A DNA stretch of 64,000 nt from Phyllobacterium trifolii (GTDB taxonomy: Bacteria > Pseudomonadota > Alphaproteobacteria > Rhizobiales > Rhizobiaceae). The stretch's first letter is position 1; the number at the start of each line of letters is the position of its first letter. Below are positions 9,976-18,111 of this stretch, one piece after another. The notes beneath the pieces are model-generated. The model had not been told where the DNA came from and made no database searches. It worked only from the letters and a program-made list of their open reading frames with translations. Location of the stretch: assembly GCF_014192095.1 (NCBI RefSeq), contig NZ_JACHXN010000002.1:310001-374000 (forward strand), written 5' to 3'. A program made the position numbers and the translations under genes.

Positions 9976-11466
9976 ATGAACGGATATGTTCTGGCCATCG
10001 ACCAGGGAACGACGTCGAGCCGCGCTATTGTTTTCGACAAGAACCGCAAGGTTGCGGGCAAGAGCCAGCAGGAATTCACACAGATTTATCCGCAATCTGG
10101 CTGGGTGGAGCATGATCCGGAAGAAATCTGGCGGTCTGTACTCAAAACCTGCGAAGTGGCGATCGAGAACGCCAAGATAGAGGCTGGCGACGTTGCGGCT
10201 ATCGGCATCACCAATCAGCGCGAGACGGTCATCGTCTGGGACAAGGAGACCGGCAAACCAATTCACAATGCCATCGTCTGGCAAGACAGGCGCACGGCAT
10301 CGCTTTGCCAGAAGCTGAAAAAGCAGGGCCTCGAAAAGACGTTCACGAAGAAGACAGGCCTGCTGCTCGATCCGTATTTTTCCGGCACCAAGCTCTCTTG
10401 GATCCTCGACAAGGTGCCCGGTGCCCGCAAACGTGCGGCAAATGGCGAGCTCCTCTTCGGCACAGTCGACAGTTTCCTCATCTGGCGGCTGACCGGCGGC
10501 AAGGTGCATGCAACCGACGCTACAAATGCTTCGCGCACGTTGATCTTCAACATAGCGACGAATGAATGGGACAATGAGCTCCTCGAGATTCTCCGCATTC
10601 CTCGCGCCATGCTGCCGGAGGTAAAAGACTGCGCGGCAAATTACGGCGCCGCCGAAGCTGACATTTTCGGCGCTTCAATTCCCATTCTTGGCGTGGCCGG
10701 TGACCAGCACGCGGCGACTATCGGGCAAGCCTGTTTCGAGCCGGGCATGTTCAAATCCACCTATGGAACCGGATGCTTTGCCGTTCTCAACACAGGCAGC
10801 GATATGGTGCTGTCGAAGAACCGGCTGCTGACGACAATTGCCTACCGCCTCAATGGCAAGACGACTTATGCCCTGGAAGGCTCGATCTTCATTGCCGGCG
10901 CCGCCGTACAATGGCTGCGCGACGGGTTGAAAATCATCGGCTCGGCGCCCGAAACCGGCAAACTCGCCGACCAGGCCGATCCAAGCCAGAACGTCTATCT
11001 TGTTCCGGCCTTCGTCGGCCTTGGCGCGCCGCACTGGGATGCCGAGGCACGCGGCGCGATTTACGGCCTTACCCGCAACACCGGTCCGGCGGAATTTGCC
11101 CGCGCCGCTCTCGAATCGGTTGCCTATCAGACGCGAGATCTGCTCGATGCGATGCGCAAGGACTGGAAGTCATCCGGTACGAAGACCGTTCTGCGTGTCG
11201 ATGGCGGTATGGTCGCTTCCGACTGGACAATGCAACGTCTCGCCGACATTCTCGATGCGCCGGTGGATCGTCCGACGATTCTCGAAACGACAGCACTCGG
11301 AGCCGCATGGCTGGCGGGCTCGAAGGCGGGCATCTGGCCGGGTAAGCGCGATTTCGCCAAAACCTGGGAACGCGACATACGGTTTGTGCCGAAGATGGAC
11401 GACAAGACGCGCAAGGCGAAAATCGCCGGGTGGCGGGCGGCGGTGAAACGGACTTTGACGAGTTAG
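9976..11466 (+). CDS. glpK: Glycerol kinase
   Basis: This 496-aa FGGY kinase converts glycerol to sn-glycerol 3-phosphate. [13 protein letters not shown] near the start is the GlpK phosphate loop. Also present are [23 protein letters not shown], the substrate loop [11 protein letters not shown], and the FGGY region [12 protein letters not shown]. Its length is normal. The ATG at 9976 follows aaggggggaag. It stands alone without glpF or glpD nearby. A repeat pair lies between its stop and the convergent PBP gene. Confidence 0.95.
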   Translation: MNGYVLAIDQGTTSSRAIVFDKNRKVAGKSQQEFTQIYPQSGWVEHDPEEIWRSVLKTCEVAIENAKIEAGDVAAIGITNQRETVIVWDKETGKPIHNAIVWQDRRTASLCQKLKKQGLEKTFTKKTGLLLDPYFSGTKLSWILDKVPGARKRAANGELLFGTVDSFLIWRLTGGKVHATDATNASRTLIFNIATNEWDNELLEILRIPRAMLPEVKDCAANYGAAEADIFGASIPILGVAGDQHAATIGQACFEPGMFKSTYGTGCFAVLNTGSDMVLSKNRLLTTIAYRLNGKTTYALEGSIFIAGAAVQWLRDGLKIIGSAPETGKLADQADPSQNVYLVPAFVGLGAPHWDAEARGAIYGLTRNTGPAEFARAALESVAYQTRDLLDAMRKDWKSSGTKTVLRVDGGMVASDWTMQRLADILDAPVDRPTILETTALGAAWLAGSKAGIWPGKRDFAKTWERDIRFVPKMDDKTRKAKIAGWRAAVKRTLTS

Positions 11467-11493
11467 CGAGATTGATGGAATGGCTCGACTCTT

Positions 11494-11633
11494 AACCCTC
11501 CCCCTTGTGGGGAGGGAGGCTGCGCAGCAGCAGGGAGGGGCATTTTAAACAACCTCGCACTGCCCATTCCATATAATTAGAAAGACCCCTCCCCGTCGCT
11601 TCGCTCCGTCCCTCCCCACAAGGGGGAGGGTAA
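11494..11633. repeat. REP-like palindromic pair (ACCCTCCCCCTTGTGGGGAGGG family)
   Basis: Two oppositely oriented units (about 11494-11540 and 11584-11633) share the core CCTCCCCCTTGTGGGGAGGG and an outer arm CCCCTCCC. They lie in the convergent gap between glpK and the PBP gene and could fold into a long hairpin. The same family recurs at 35532-35613 and 41421-41564, so it is a dispersed genomic repeat. It may serve as a bidirectional terminator here. Confidence 0.85.
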
Positions 11634-11668
11634 GGGGGCGACGTTGGCGCTACGCATATAAATCCAAA

Positions 11669-13858
11669 TCAATTGCCCATGATCAGATCGAACAGCGTCG
11701 TCTTGCGGCCCTTGTGGCCAACCTCGCCGGGAGGCACGGGCCGGGTTGAGCCGGTTTGATCACCGAGATCCGCAGGAGGAACCGGGCCGACCGGATCGAG
11801 TTGCGCGGAAGGCACGCCCTCGGCAGCCGGCACGGTTGGATCAACCCCGGAAGAGGGCAAGATATCGTTGCCGTCATTGACTTGCTGATGCAGCTGATAA
11901 TCACCCGGCAACTGCGCCACCGGCACGCCCTTGTGTGCAGCGACCATGAAGTCTTTCCATGCGATGGCTGGCAGCGAGCCGCCGGTGATCTTCTTCGTCG
12001 GCTTGCCGTCATCATTGCCGAACCAGACGCCGGTCGTCAGGTTCGCTGTATAGCCGATGAACCAGGCATCGCGGAAGTTCTGGCTGGTGCCGGTCTTGCC
12101 CGCTGCCGGCCAGCCGAATTTGGCTTTCGTCGCCGTGCCCGTATCGACTGTCTGGCGCAGCATGGCATTCATCATACCGACGTTGCGCGGATCGATGACA
12201 CGGTCTGTAGCGGTGTTCTTGTGCTGGTAGAGGACCTTGCCTTCATTGGTCGTCACGCGGCGGATGATATAGGGCGGCGCCCTATAGCCGCCATTGGCAA
12301 ACGGCACGAAAGAGTCGGTCAGTTCCAGAAGCGTGACTTCCGACGTTCCAAGTGCCAGTGAAGCATTTGCCGTAAGGTTCGATTCGATGCCGAGGCGATG
12401 GGCTGTCGACACGACTGTCGTCGGGCCGACTTCCATCACGAGCTGCGCCGAAACCGAATTCAGCGAGCGCGCCAGGGCTTCAGCCAGGGTGACTTTGCCG
12501 AAATATTTGCCGTTGAAGTTGCCGGGCGTCCAGTTGCCGATGCGAATGGGCGCATCGTTGCGTACGGATTCGGGTGTGAACCCTTGCTCGAGCGCGGACA
12601 GATAGACAAACGGCTTGAACGCCGAGCCTGGTTGACGCTTGGCCTCGCTGGCACGATCGAACTGGCTATTGGCATAATCGTAACCACCGACCAGCGCCCG
12701 CACCGCACCGGTGCCATCCACCGAAACCAGGGCGCCCTGCGAGACATTGAGTTTCTCGCCATTTTTGCTGATCAGATCGCGGATCGACGCCTCGCCGAGC
12801 TTTTGCAGCCCGAGATCGACAGTGGTGTCGACGATCACATCGCTACGCACATCGCCGATCAGATCCGGCAAGTCTTCCATGACACGATCGGCGACATATT
12901 GCTCCGAACCGCTCCAATAGGAGGCGGCGCGGGTTGCCGGCTGTTTCATGGCGAAGTTGAGTTCCTTGTCGCCGATCATGCCCTGTTCGCGCATTGCCGC
13001 GAGCACAAGCTGCGACCGTTCACGCGCGGCTTTCGGATCACGCGCAGGCGACAGGCGCGATGGTGCCTTCAACAGCCCGGCAATCAATGCGGCTTCCGGC
13101 AAGGTCACTTCCTTGGCCGATTTGTTGAAATAACGCCGGGAGGCTGCGGCAACGCCATAGGAACCGGAGCCGAGATAGACCCGGTTCAGATACATTTCGA
13201 GAATTTGGTCCTTGGTGTATTTCTGCTCGAGCCAGAGGGCGAGCATGACTTCCTGCACCTTGCGTTCGATGGTGCGGTCCGGTGTGAGGAAGAGGTTCTT
13301 GGCCAGCTGCTGGGTGATGGTCGAGCCGCCCTGAACAAGCCGGCCGGACATGACATTGGCAACCATCGCACGGGTGAAGCCGATCGGATCGACGCCGAAA
13401 TGCGAATAGAACCGGCGATCCTCGATGGCGACAACGGCTTCCGGCAGATAGGGCGACATATCATGCAGACTGATCGCCTCGCCGCCCGAAGCGCCGCGGT
13501 TGGCGATCAGATCACCCTCGACCGAAACGATCTTGACGTTGGGCGGACGATCGGGAATGGCCCATGTGGTCGTCTGCGGCATCTTCGCGGCAAAGTAAAT
13601 GACGGTGCCCGCCAAGGCTATACCGCTCCAGATGCACAGAACGAATGACCAGTAGACCAGACGGCGCAGCGCACCGAAAACCCCGCCGCTGCTGCGGGCG
13701 CGACGCGATCTGCTTCGTTGCGATTTCGCCGGTTTACGTGCCGTCTTGCGTTTTGCCACAGGCCTGTCCTCCGGATCTGCGCGCAAATCATCGCCCGAAC
13801 GGCGGTCCGTACCGAACCCCGGCTCAATGCGCTGTCTGCCCTTGTCGCGTGATGCCAT
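11669..13858 (-). CDS. Class A penicillin-binding protein (PBP1A-type transglycosylase/transpeptidase)
   Basis: This 729-aa bifunctional peptidoglycan synthase has a basic cytoplasmic tail (1-65), one membrane anchor (about 66-92), a GT51 glycosyltransferase domain with EDRRFYSHFG (146-155) and QGGSTITQQLAKN (176-188), and a transpeptidase domain with SAFK (412-415), SLN (465-467) and KTGT (588-591). All catalytic motifs are intact. It polymerises and crosslinks glycan strands at the outer face of the inner membrane. The C-terminal 70 residues are Pro/Gly-rich low complexity. It is divergent from a small lipoprotein gene and convergent with glpK. Confidence 0.93.
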   Translation of the reverse strand: MASRDKGRQRIEPGFGTDRRSGDDLRADPEDRPVAKRKTARKPAKSQRSRSRRARSSGGVFGALRRLVYWSFVLCIWSGIALAGTVIYFAAKMPQTTTWAIPDRPPNVKIVSVEGDLIANRGASGGEAISLHDMSPYLPEAVVAIEDRRFYSHFGVDPIGFTRAMVANVMSGRLVQGGSTITQQLAKNLFLTPDRTIERKVQEVMLALWLEQKYTKDQILEMYLNRVYLGSGSYGVAAASRRYFNKSAKEVTLPEAALIAGLLKAPSRLSPARDPKAARERSQLVLAAMREQGMIGDKELNFAMKQPATRAASYWSGSEQYVADRVMEDLPDLIGDVRSDVIVDTTVDLGLQKLGEASIRDLISKNGEKLNVSQGALVSVDGTGAVRALVGGYDYANSQFDRASEAKRQPGSAFKPFVYLSALEQGFTPESVRNDAPIRIGNWTPGNFNGKYFGKVTLAEALARSLNSVSAQLVMEVGPTTVVSTAHRLGIESNLTANASLALGTSEVTLLELTDSFVPFANGGYRAPPYIIRRVTTNEGKVLYQHKNTATDRVIDPRNVGMMNAMLRQTVDTGTATKAKFGWPAAGKTGTSQNFRDAWFIGYTANLTTGVWFGNDDGKPTKKITGGSLPAIAWKDFMVAAHKGVPVAQLPGDYQLHQQVNDGNDILPSSGVDPTVPAAEGVPSAQLDPVGPVPPADLGDQTGSTRPVPPGEVGHKGRKTTLFDLIMGN

Positions 13859-14034
13859 TGATGAGAAGTCCCGCCCCGATGAGCCCGAATAGTTGCAAGC
13901 GCCCCGTTGCAGGGTAAATGCGGCGATTTAAGGTGCGGTTAAGACCCGATCCGCGATTTGGATCGAGGACTATCGCGATTGAGAAACCGGCCAACCAGCG
14001 CTAGGGTCGACGGAGCAATCTCACGGAGTACATT

Positions 14035-14211
14035 ATGCGTTTTGTCGTTTTAGCAGGTTTGGTGGCGATTTTGAGCGGTTGTGGCGGTGGCGCGTTCCAG
14101 AGGCTTAGTCCCAACCCTGACGCGGAAGCGCAGTATCGCCTCGGCGGCTGTCAGCTTCGGGGACATGGCGTTTGCAAGGACCTGCAGGAGTTCTCCGTTC
14201 CAAGCCAATAA
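14035..14211 (+). CDS. Small lipoprotein (58 aa)
   Basis: The protein begins MRFVVLAGLVAILSGCGGG: a short n-region, a hydrophobic core and the lipobox LSGC, with the lipidated Cys at residue 16. The mature part is only about 43 residues and contains QYRLGGCQLRGHGVCKD with two further cysteines, which could form a disulfide. The ATG at 14035 follows acggag at seven bases. It is expected to sit in the outer or inner membrane. I know no named family. It is divergent from the PBP gene. Confidence 0.72.
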   Translation: MRFVVLAGLVAILSGCGGGAFQRLSPNPDAEAQYRLGGCQLRGHGVCKDLQEFSVPSQ

Positions 14212-14275
14212 ATGCAATAATTTCGGGGATTTTGCATAAAAATTATCGCGCGCGTAAAATATTATTTTGCGGCCC

Positions 14276-14304
14276 TTGAAAACTTGCCCGGGTGGTTCTA
14301 CTTT
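14276..14304 (+). promoter_or_regulatory. Predicted sigma70 promoter of the sRNA
   Basis: The -35 TTGAAA (14276-14281) and -10 TACTTT (14299-14304) are separated by 17 bases. This would place the start near 14311, exactly at the base of the first RNA hairpin. Confidence 0.5.
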
Positions 14305-14310
14305 AATCCT

Positions 14311-14408
14311 TGCGTAACGAGTGGTTCTCCTCCCATTTTCACTCGTTGCGTGTTCCCCTCTGGACGCTTTAGCGTTCACAATTCGCCGGGCTTCTGCCCG
14401 GCTTTTTT
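14311..14408 (+). ncRNA. Candidate trans-acting sRNA with anti-Shine-Dalgarno loop
   Basis: About 98 nt fold into three consecutive hairpins. Hairpin 1 (14311-14352) has a 13-bp stem, TGCGTAACGAGTG pairing with CACTCGTTGCGTG (with G-U pairs); its 16-base loop contains CTCCTCCC, complementary to ribosome binding sites. Hairpin 2 is 14362-14377. Hairpin 3 is a strong terminator, GCCGGGC-TTCT-GCCCGGC followed by six T (14385-14408). This layout is that of alphaproteobacterial alpha-r type sRNAs, such as the MmgR/alpha-r8 group, which carry CUCC-rich loops. Assignment to a named family is tentative. An alternative is a 5' leader attenuator for the acyltransferase 95 bases downstream. Confidence 0.62.
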
Positions 14409-14503
14409 GTTTCTTCGATTTCGACCTGTTATCACCCGAATTTTACTTTCCCTTCTCAATTTTCGCGTATCAAAGGGAAACGGGTTCTGGGGTACAAAAA
14501 GTT

Positions 14504-15619
14504 ATGAGCACGGGTGAAAAAGCGCGCGTCGATTGGGTCGACATCGCCAAGGGTATCTGCATCATCTTTGTCGTGATGATGCATTCGGTGCTCGGCGTTG
14601 AGAACGAAGCCGGTGCGCGCGGCTGGATGCACCCTGTCGTTGCTTTTGCCCAGCCTTTCCGCATGCCGGACTTCTTCATGATCTCCGGTTTGTTTCTCAG
14701 CCTTGTGATCGACCGCTCGTGGCTGCGCTATGCCGACCGCAAAATCGTGCACTTCGCCTATTTCTACGTGCTTTGGCTGACCATCCAGTTCCTGTTCAAG
14801 GCGCCGGGCATCGTGGCGGAGAGCGGTACAGGGGGCGCGTTGTCCGCCTATCTCCTGGCCTTCATCCAGCCATTCGGCACGTTGTGGTTCATCTATCTTT
14901 TGCCGGTTTTCTTTGTCGTTACGCGCCTTATCAAGGGCGTCAATGTCTGGCTCGTCCTGCTAATCGCCGCCGTGCTCGAAACATTGCCGATCCATACAGG
15001 CTGGCTGGTGGTCGATGAATTCTGCAGCCGTTTCGTTTATTTCTTCGCTGGCTATGCATTTGCGCCGGCGATATTCCGCCTGGCCGAATGGCTGCGGCAG
15101 CGGCCCGTTACGGCACTCCTCATCCTTGGCGTATGGGCATTGATCAATGGCTTGCTGGTGTTCACGCCCGCATCCGAGGCTTTCGCCGCCTGGATACCCG
15201 CGGAGGCCTATACGTCGGGCGGGCTTGGCGGATGGGCTAACGTGCCGCTGATCTCACTTGCGGCTGGAGGTGCCGGAGCGCTGGCCATCGTTTCCGTTTC
15301 CGCGCTGATCGCCCACATGGCGCAGTCGTGGGAAGCAATCGTGAAACCTCTGCGCTGGCTCGGAGCGCACTCGATCATCGTCTATCTCGCCTTCTTCCTG
15401 CCGATGGCGCTGGCCCGTACCGTTCTCCTGAAGACCGGCATTGTCACCGATATCGGCACGATCTCGCTTCTGACCGTGATCTGCGGCGTCATTGGTCCGG
15501 TCGTTCTCTATTGGCTGATCCAGTGGAGCGGCTACGGCCAGTTTCTGTTCAAGCGGCCGCAATGGGCCCATATCGATCGAGCTCCGGCTCCAAGAGGGGC
15601 GCTGGCCTCGGCTGAATAA
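14504..15619 (+). CDS. Acyltransferase 3 family membrane protein
   Basis: This 371-aa protein has about ten predicted membrane helices. The N-terminus RVDWVDIAKGICIIFVVMMH carries the (R/D)xDxxKGxxIxxVVxxH pattern of the acyltransferase_3 (OafA/OpgC/NolL) family. It probably transfers acyl or succinyl groups to a surface glycan or glucan; the acceptor is unknown. The ATG at 14504 begins at the conserved motif. The open frame upstream covers the sRNA and is not coding. Its stop abuts the convergent exonuclease gene. Confidence 0.82.
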   Translation: MSTGEKARVDWVDIAKGICIIFVVMMHSVLGVENEAGARGWMHPVVAFAQPFRMPDFFMISGLFLSLVIDRSWLRYADRKIVHFAYFYVLWLTIQFLFKAPGIVAESGTGGALSAYLLAFIQPFGTLWFIYLLPVFFVVTRLIKGVNVWLVLLIAAVLETLPIHTGWLVVDEFCSRFVYFFAGYAFAPAIFRLAEWLRQRPVTALLILGVWALINGLLVFTPASEAFAAWIPAEAYTSGGLGGWANVPLISLAAGGAGALAIVSVSALIAHMAQSWEAIVKPLRWLGAHSIIVYLAFFLPMALARTVLLKTGIVTDIGTISLLTVICGVIGPVVLYWLIQWSGYGQFLFKRPQWAHIDRAPAPRGALASAE

Positions 15620-16237
15620 TTAGCTATGAGCGAAGATATCCTGCTCGTCCCATCCCATCAGATCGAGCCTGGAACGGGTTGGCAGGAACTCGAAGCAAGC
15701 TGCCGCTTCCTCCGAACGCCCATCGCGAATGAGCCGCTGCTGCAGGATCGTGCGCAAACGGTGCAGATAAAGTACATCTGAAGCGGCATATTCAAGCTGC
15801 GCCTGCGACAGGTCGGGGGCTCCCCAATCCGATGATTGCTGCTGCTTGGACAGATTGACTTCCAAAAGCTCGCTGCAGAGATCCTTCAGACCATGGCGGT
15901 CCGTGTATGTCCGCACCAGACGCGAGGCGATCTTCGTGCAGAACACCGGCTTCGGCATGACACCAAAAGCGTGGAAAAGCACCGCCAGATCAAACCGTCC
16001 GAAATGGAAAATCTTGGTGATGGCGTCATCACCAAGCAATTTGACGAGATTGGGCGCCGCTGTCTGACCCTTGTCGATCTGGATCACATCCGCCGAACCA
16101 TTGCCCGGCGATATCTGCACGACGCAAAGCCGGTCGCGATGCGGATTGAGCCCGAGCGTTTCGGTGTCGATGGCGACAGCATCGACCTGATAGTGCTTGA
16201 GATCGGGCAGATCATTGCGGTGAAAGCGGATGGTCAT
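15620..16237 (-). CDS. RNase D-type 3'-5' exonuclease
   Basis: This 205-aa protein contains only the DEDDy exonuclease fold: exo I AIDTETLGL (DxE), exo II HFGRFDLAVLF (D), and exo III YAASDVLYLHRL (YxxxD). Full-length RNase D (about 375 aa) has HRDC domains that are missing here, so this is the short rhizobial ribonuclease D paralogue. It would trim RNA 3' ends. The start at 16237 follows caggaaac. It is next to, but not overlapping, the M20 peptidase gene on the same strand. Confidence 0.85.
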   Translation of the reverse strand: MTIRFHRNDLPDLKHYQVDAVAIDTETLGLNPHRDRLCVVQISPGNGSADVIQIDKGQTAAPNLVKLLGDDAITKIFHFGRFDLAVLFHAFGVMPKPVFCTKIASRLVRTYTDRHGLKDLCSELLEVNLSKQQQSSDWGAPDLSQAQLEYAASDVLYLHRLRTILQQRLIRDGRSEEAAACFEFLPTRSRLDLMGWDEQDIFAHS

Positions 16238-16267
16238 CGTCGTTTCCTGTCACTTCTATTTTTGTCT

Positions 16268-16312
16268 ACGCAATTCCGATTGGTAAAACCGCTTCACACT
16301 TTTCCTGGAGTT
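16268..16312. repeat. Short rhizobial palindrome (GCAATTCC...GGAATTG type), copy 1
   Basis: The sequence has the shape gcaattccg - ggtaaaaccg - cacacttttcctgga - gttgc and is closely similar to 26127-26171. Its end overlaps the last six codons of the M20 peptidase gene (ATPGKV then stop). Confidence 0.6.
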
Positions 16313-17694
16313 GCCAAAGCGTCGAGAATACGCGCCCAGGAGCGCTGACCCTTGTGGAACGAGGTCAGCTCGTATTTTTCATTCGGAGAGTGGATGCGGT
16401 CATCTTCCAAACCGAAGCCGACCAGCAGCGATTCCATGCCGAGCATACGCTGGAAATCCCCGACGATCGGAATCGATCCACCCATGGCGATCAACACGGC
16501 AGGCTTCGGCCACTCGTCGCTCAAAGCATTCTTCGCCTTGCTGAGCAGTGGCGATTCGTAGGAAAGCTGGATTGCAGGCGATGCCCCGTGTTCATGGAAC
16601 TCGACCGAGCAATCGGCGGGAACACGTTCGCGGACGAAGGCACGAAAAGCTTCGCGGATTTTCGCCGGATCCTGCTTGTGCACAAGCCGGAACGACACTT
16701 TGGCAGAGGCTTCAGCCGCGATCACAGTTTTGAAGCCCTGTCCCGTATAGCCGCCGGTGATGCCATTGAATTCGGCTGTCGGGCGAGCCCAGATCAGTTC
16801 GAGTAGCGAACGACCCTTCTCTCCGGATGGTATCGAAAGGCCGACTGGCCCCAGAAAATTCTCCGGCGTGGCATCGAGCCCTTTCCACATCTGCAGGATC
16901 TGCGTCGGCGTTTCCTCAACCCCGTCATAGAAGCCAGGAATGGTCACCGCGCCATTCTCGTCGTGAATATCGGCAAGAATTTTGGTGAGGATGCGGATCG
17001 GGTTGGCGGCAGCGCCACCAAACATGCCGGAATGAAGATCGCGATCGGCAGCCTTGATGACGATTTCTTCGCCGACAAGACCACGCAGACCAACCGAGAT
17101 CGCCGGTGTCTCTCCGTCCCACATGCCCGTGTCGCAGACGAGAGCAAAATCCGCCTTCAATTCGTCCCGGTGAGCGTCGAGAAACGGCTTCAGCGATGGC
17201 GAGCCCGATTCCTCTTCGCCCTCAAAGAGAATGGAGATCTTGACCGGCAACTTGCCGTGCACTTCCTTGTACGCGCGGCAAGCTTCGACGAACGTCATCA
17301 GCTGGCCCTTGTCATCGGATGTGCCGCGACCCGTCAGGATCTTGCGGCCATTACCGGCATCCTTGATCGCCGGTTCGAAAGGATCGTGATCCCACAGATT
17401 GAGCGGATCTACCGGCTGCACGTCGTAGTGACCATAGAACAGTACGTGGGGCGCATCGGCGCCTGGACCTTCATGATGGCCAACGACCATGGGATGGCCG
17501 GACGTGTCGCGGACGCTGGCTTCAAACCCTATCGATTTCAGATCGGTAGCCAGCCATTCGGCTGCCCTGCGGCATTCGGATTTGAAGGTGGGATCGGTCG
17601 AGATGGACTTGATTTTCAGGAGATCGAAAAGTCGCTCCAGGCTTTTATCCAAATTATTATCGAGCGTATTCAACACAGGTTCGAGAGCTGACAT
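16294..17694 (-). CDS. M20-family dipeptidase
   Basis: This 466-aa metallopeptidase has the M20 metal and catalytic motifs LFYGHYDVQPVDP (His ligand and Asp), GRGTSDDKGQ (bridging Asp) and FEGEEESGSP (catalytic Glu-Glu). The dimerisation domain follows near RDLHSGMFGG. It resembles M20 dipeptidases annotated as PepV/CNDP-like, hydrolysing dipeptides in the cytosol. I chose the ATG at 17694 (MSALEPVLNTLDNNLDKS) with AGGAAA before it; the frame is open a further 82 codons with unlikely residues. The last residues (ATPGKV) are written by a short repeat. Confidence 0.88.
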   Translation of the reverse strand: MSALEPVLNTLDNNLDKSLERLFDLLKIKSISTDPTFKSECRRAAEWLATDLKSIGFEASVRDTSGHPMVVGHHEGPGADAPHVLFYGHYDVQPVDPLNLWDHDPFEPAIKDAGNGRKILTGRGTSDDKGQLMTFVEACRAYKEVHGKLPVKISILFEGEEESGSPSLKPFLDAHRDELKADFALVCDTGMWDGETPAISVGLRGLVGEEIVIKAADRDLHSGMFGGAAANPIRILTKILADIHDENGAVTIPGFYDGVEETPTQILQMWKGLDATPENFLGPVGLSIPSGEKGRSLLELIWARPTAEFNGITGGYTGQGFKTVIAAEASAKVSFRLVHKQDPAKIREAFRAFVRERVPADCSVEFHEHGASPAIQLSYESPLLSKAKNALSDEWPKPAVLIAMGGSIPIVGDFQRMLGMESLLVGFGLEDDRIHSPNEKYELTSFHKGQRSWARILDALATPGKV

Positions 17695-18111
17695 GCTATT
17701 TCCTGAAAGGCTGGAATTCGTGAAGGGAGTTCTTCTTAGCGCATTTTGGATGCGGCGGCACATAAAATTGCTGCGTCCCATCGCCCAAAGAAATGGCCGC
17801 CGTGGCGGGGGGACCACAGGCGACCAGATCACTACACTCACTTTGCGGTCAACCCTGGAGAGGGGGATGAGGCTGGCCGCAAGTCCGGTGTTAGGCGGGG
17901 GACGAGCCTTATAAACCGGACATCGATCTAACGTCGACAAGTATGGATTTGGGGGGCAAACCGTGGCAATTCAAGGGCACAAGAGATTACATATTTGTAA
18001 CAAAGGTGTGATGCGCAAATGTCAGGATGATTATGTTTCCACGGGTAGTTTCCGTGAAACCGAAAGACACCGCATTCCCTTTTTCCCGATCATCATTTAA
18101 TCGTAGGCGCC
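17695..18111. other. 417-base intergenic region between the M20 peptidase and polA
   Basis: This divergent promoter region contains no gene that I can support. It has a purine-rich stretch near 17810 and an imperfect dyad, tttccacgggtagtttccgtgaaacc, around 18036. I see no clear operator or RNA gene. Confidence 0.5.
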
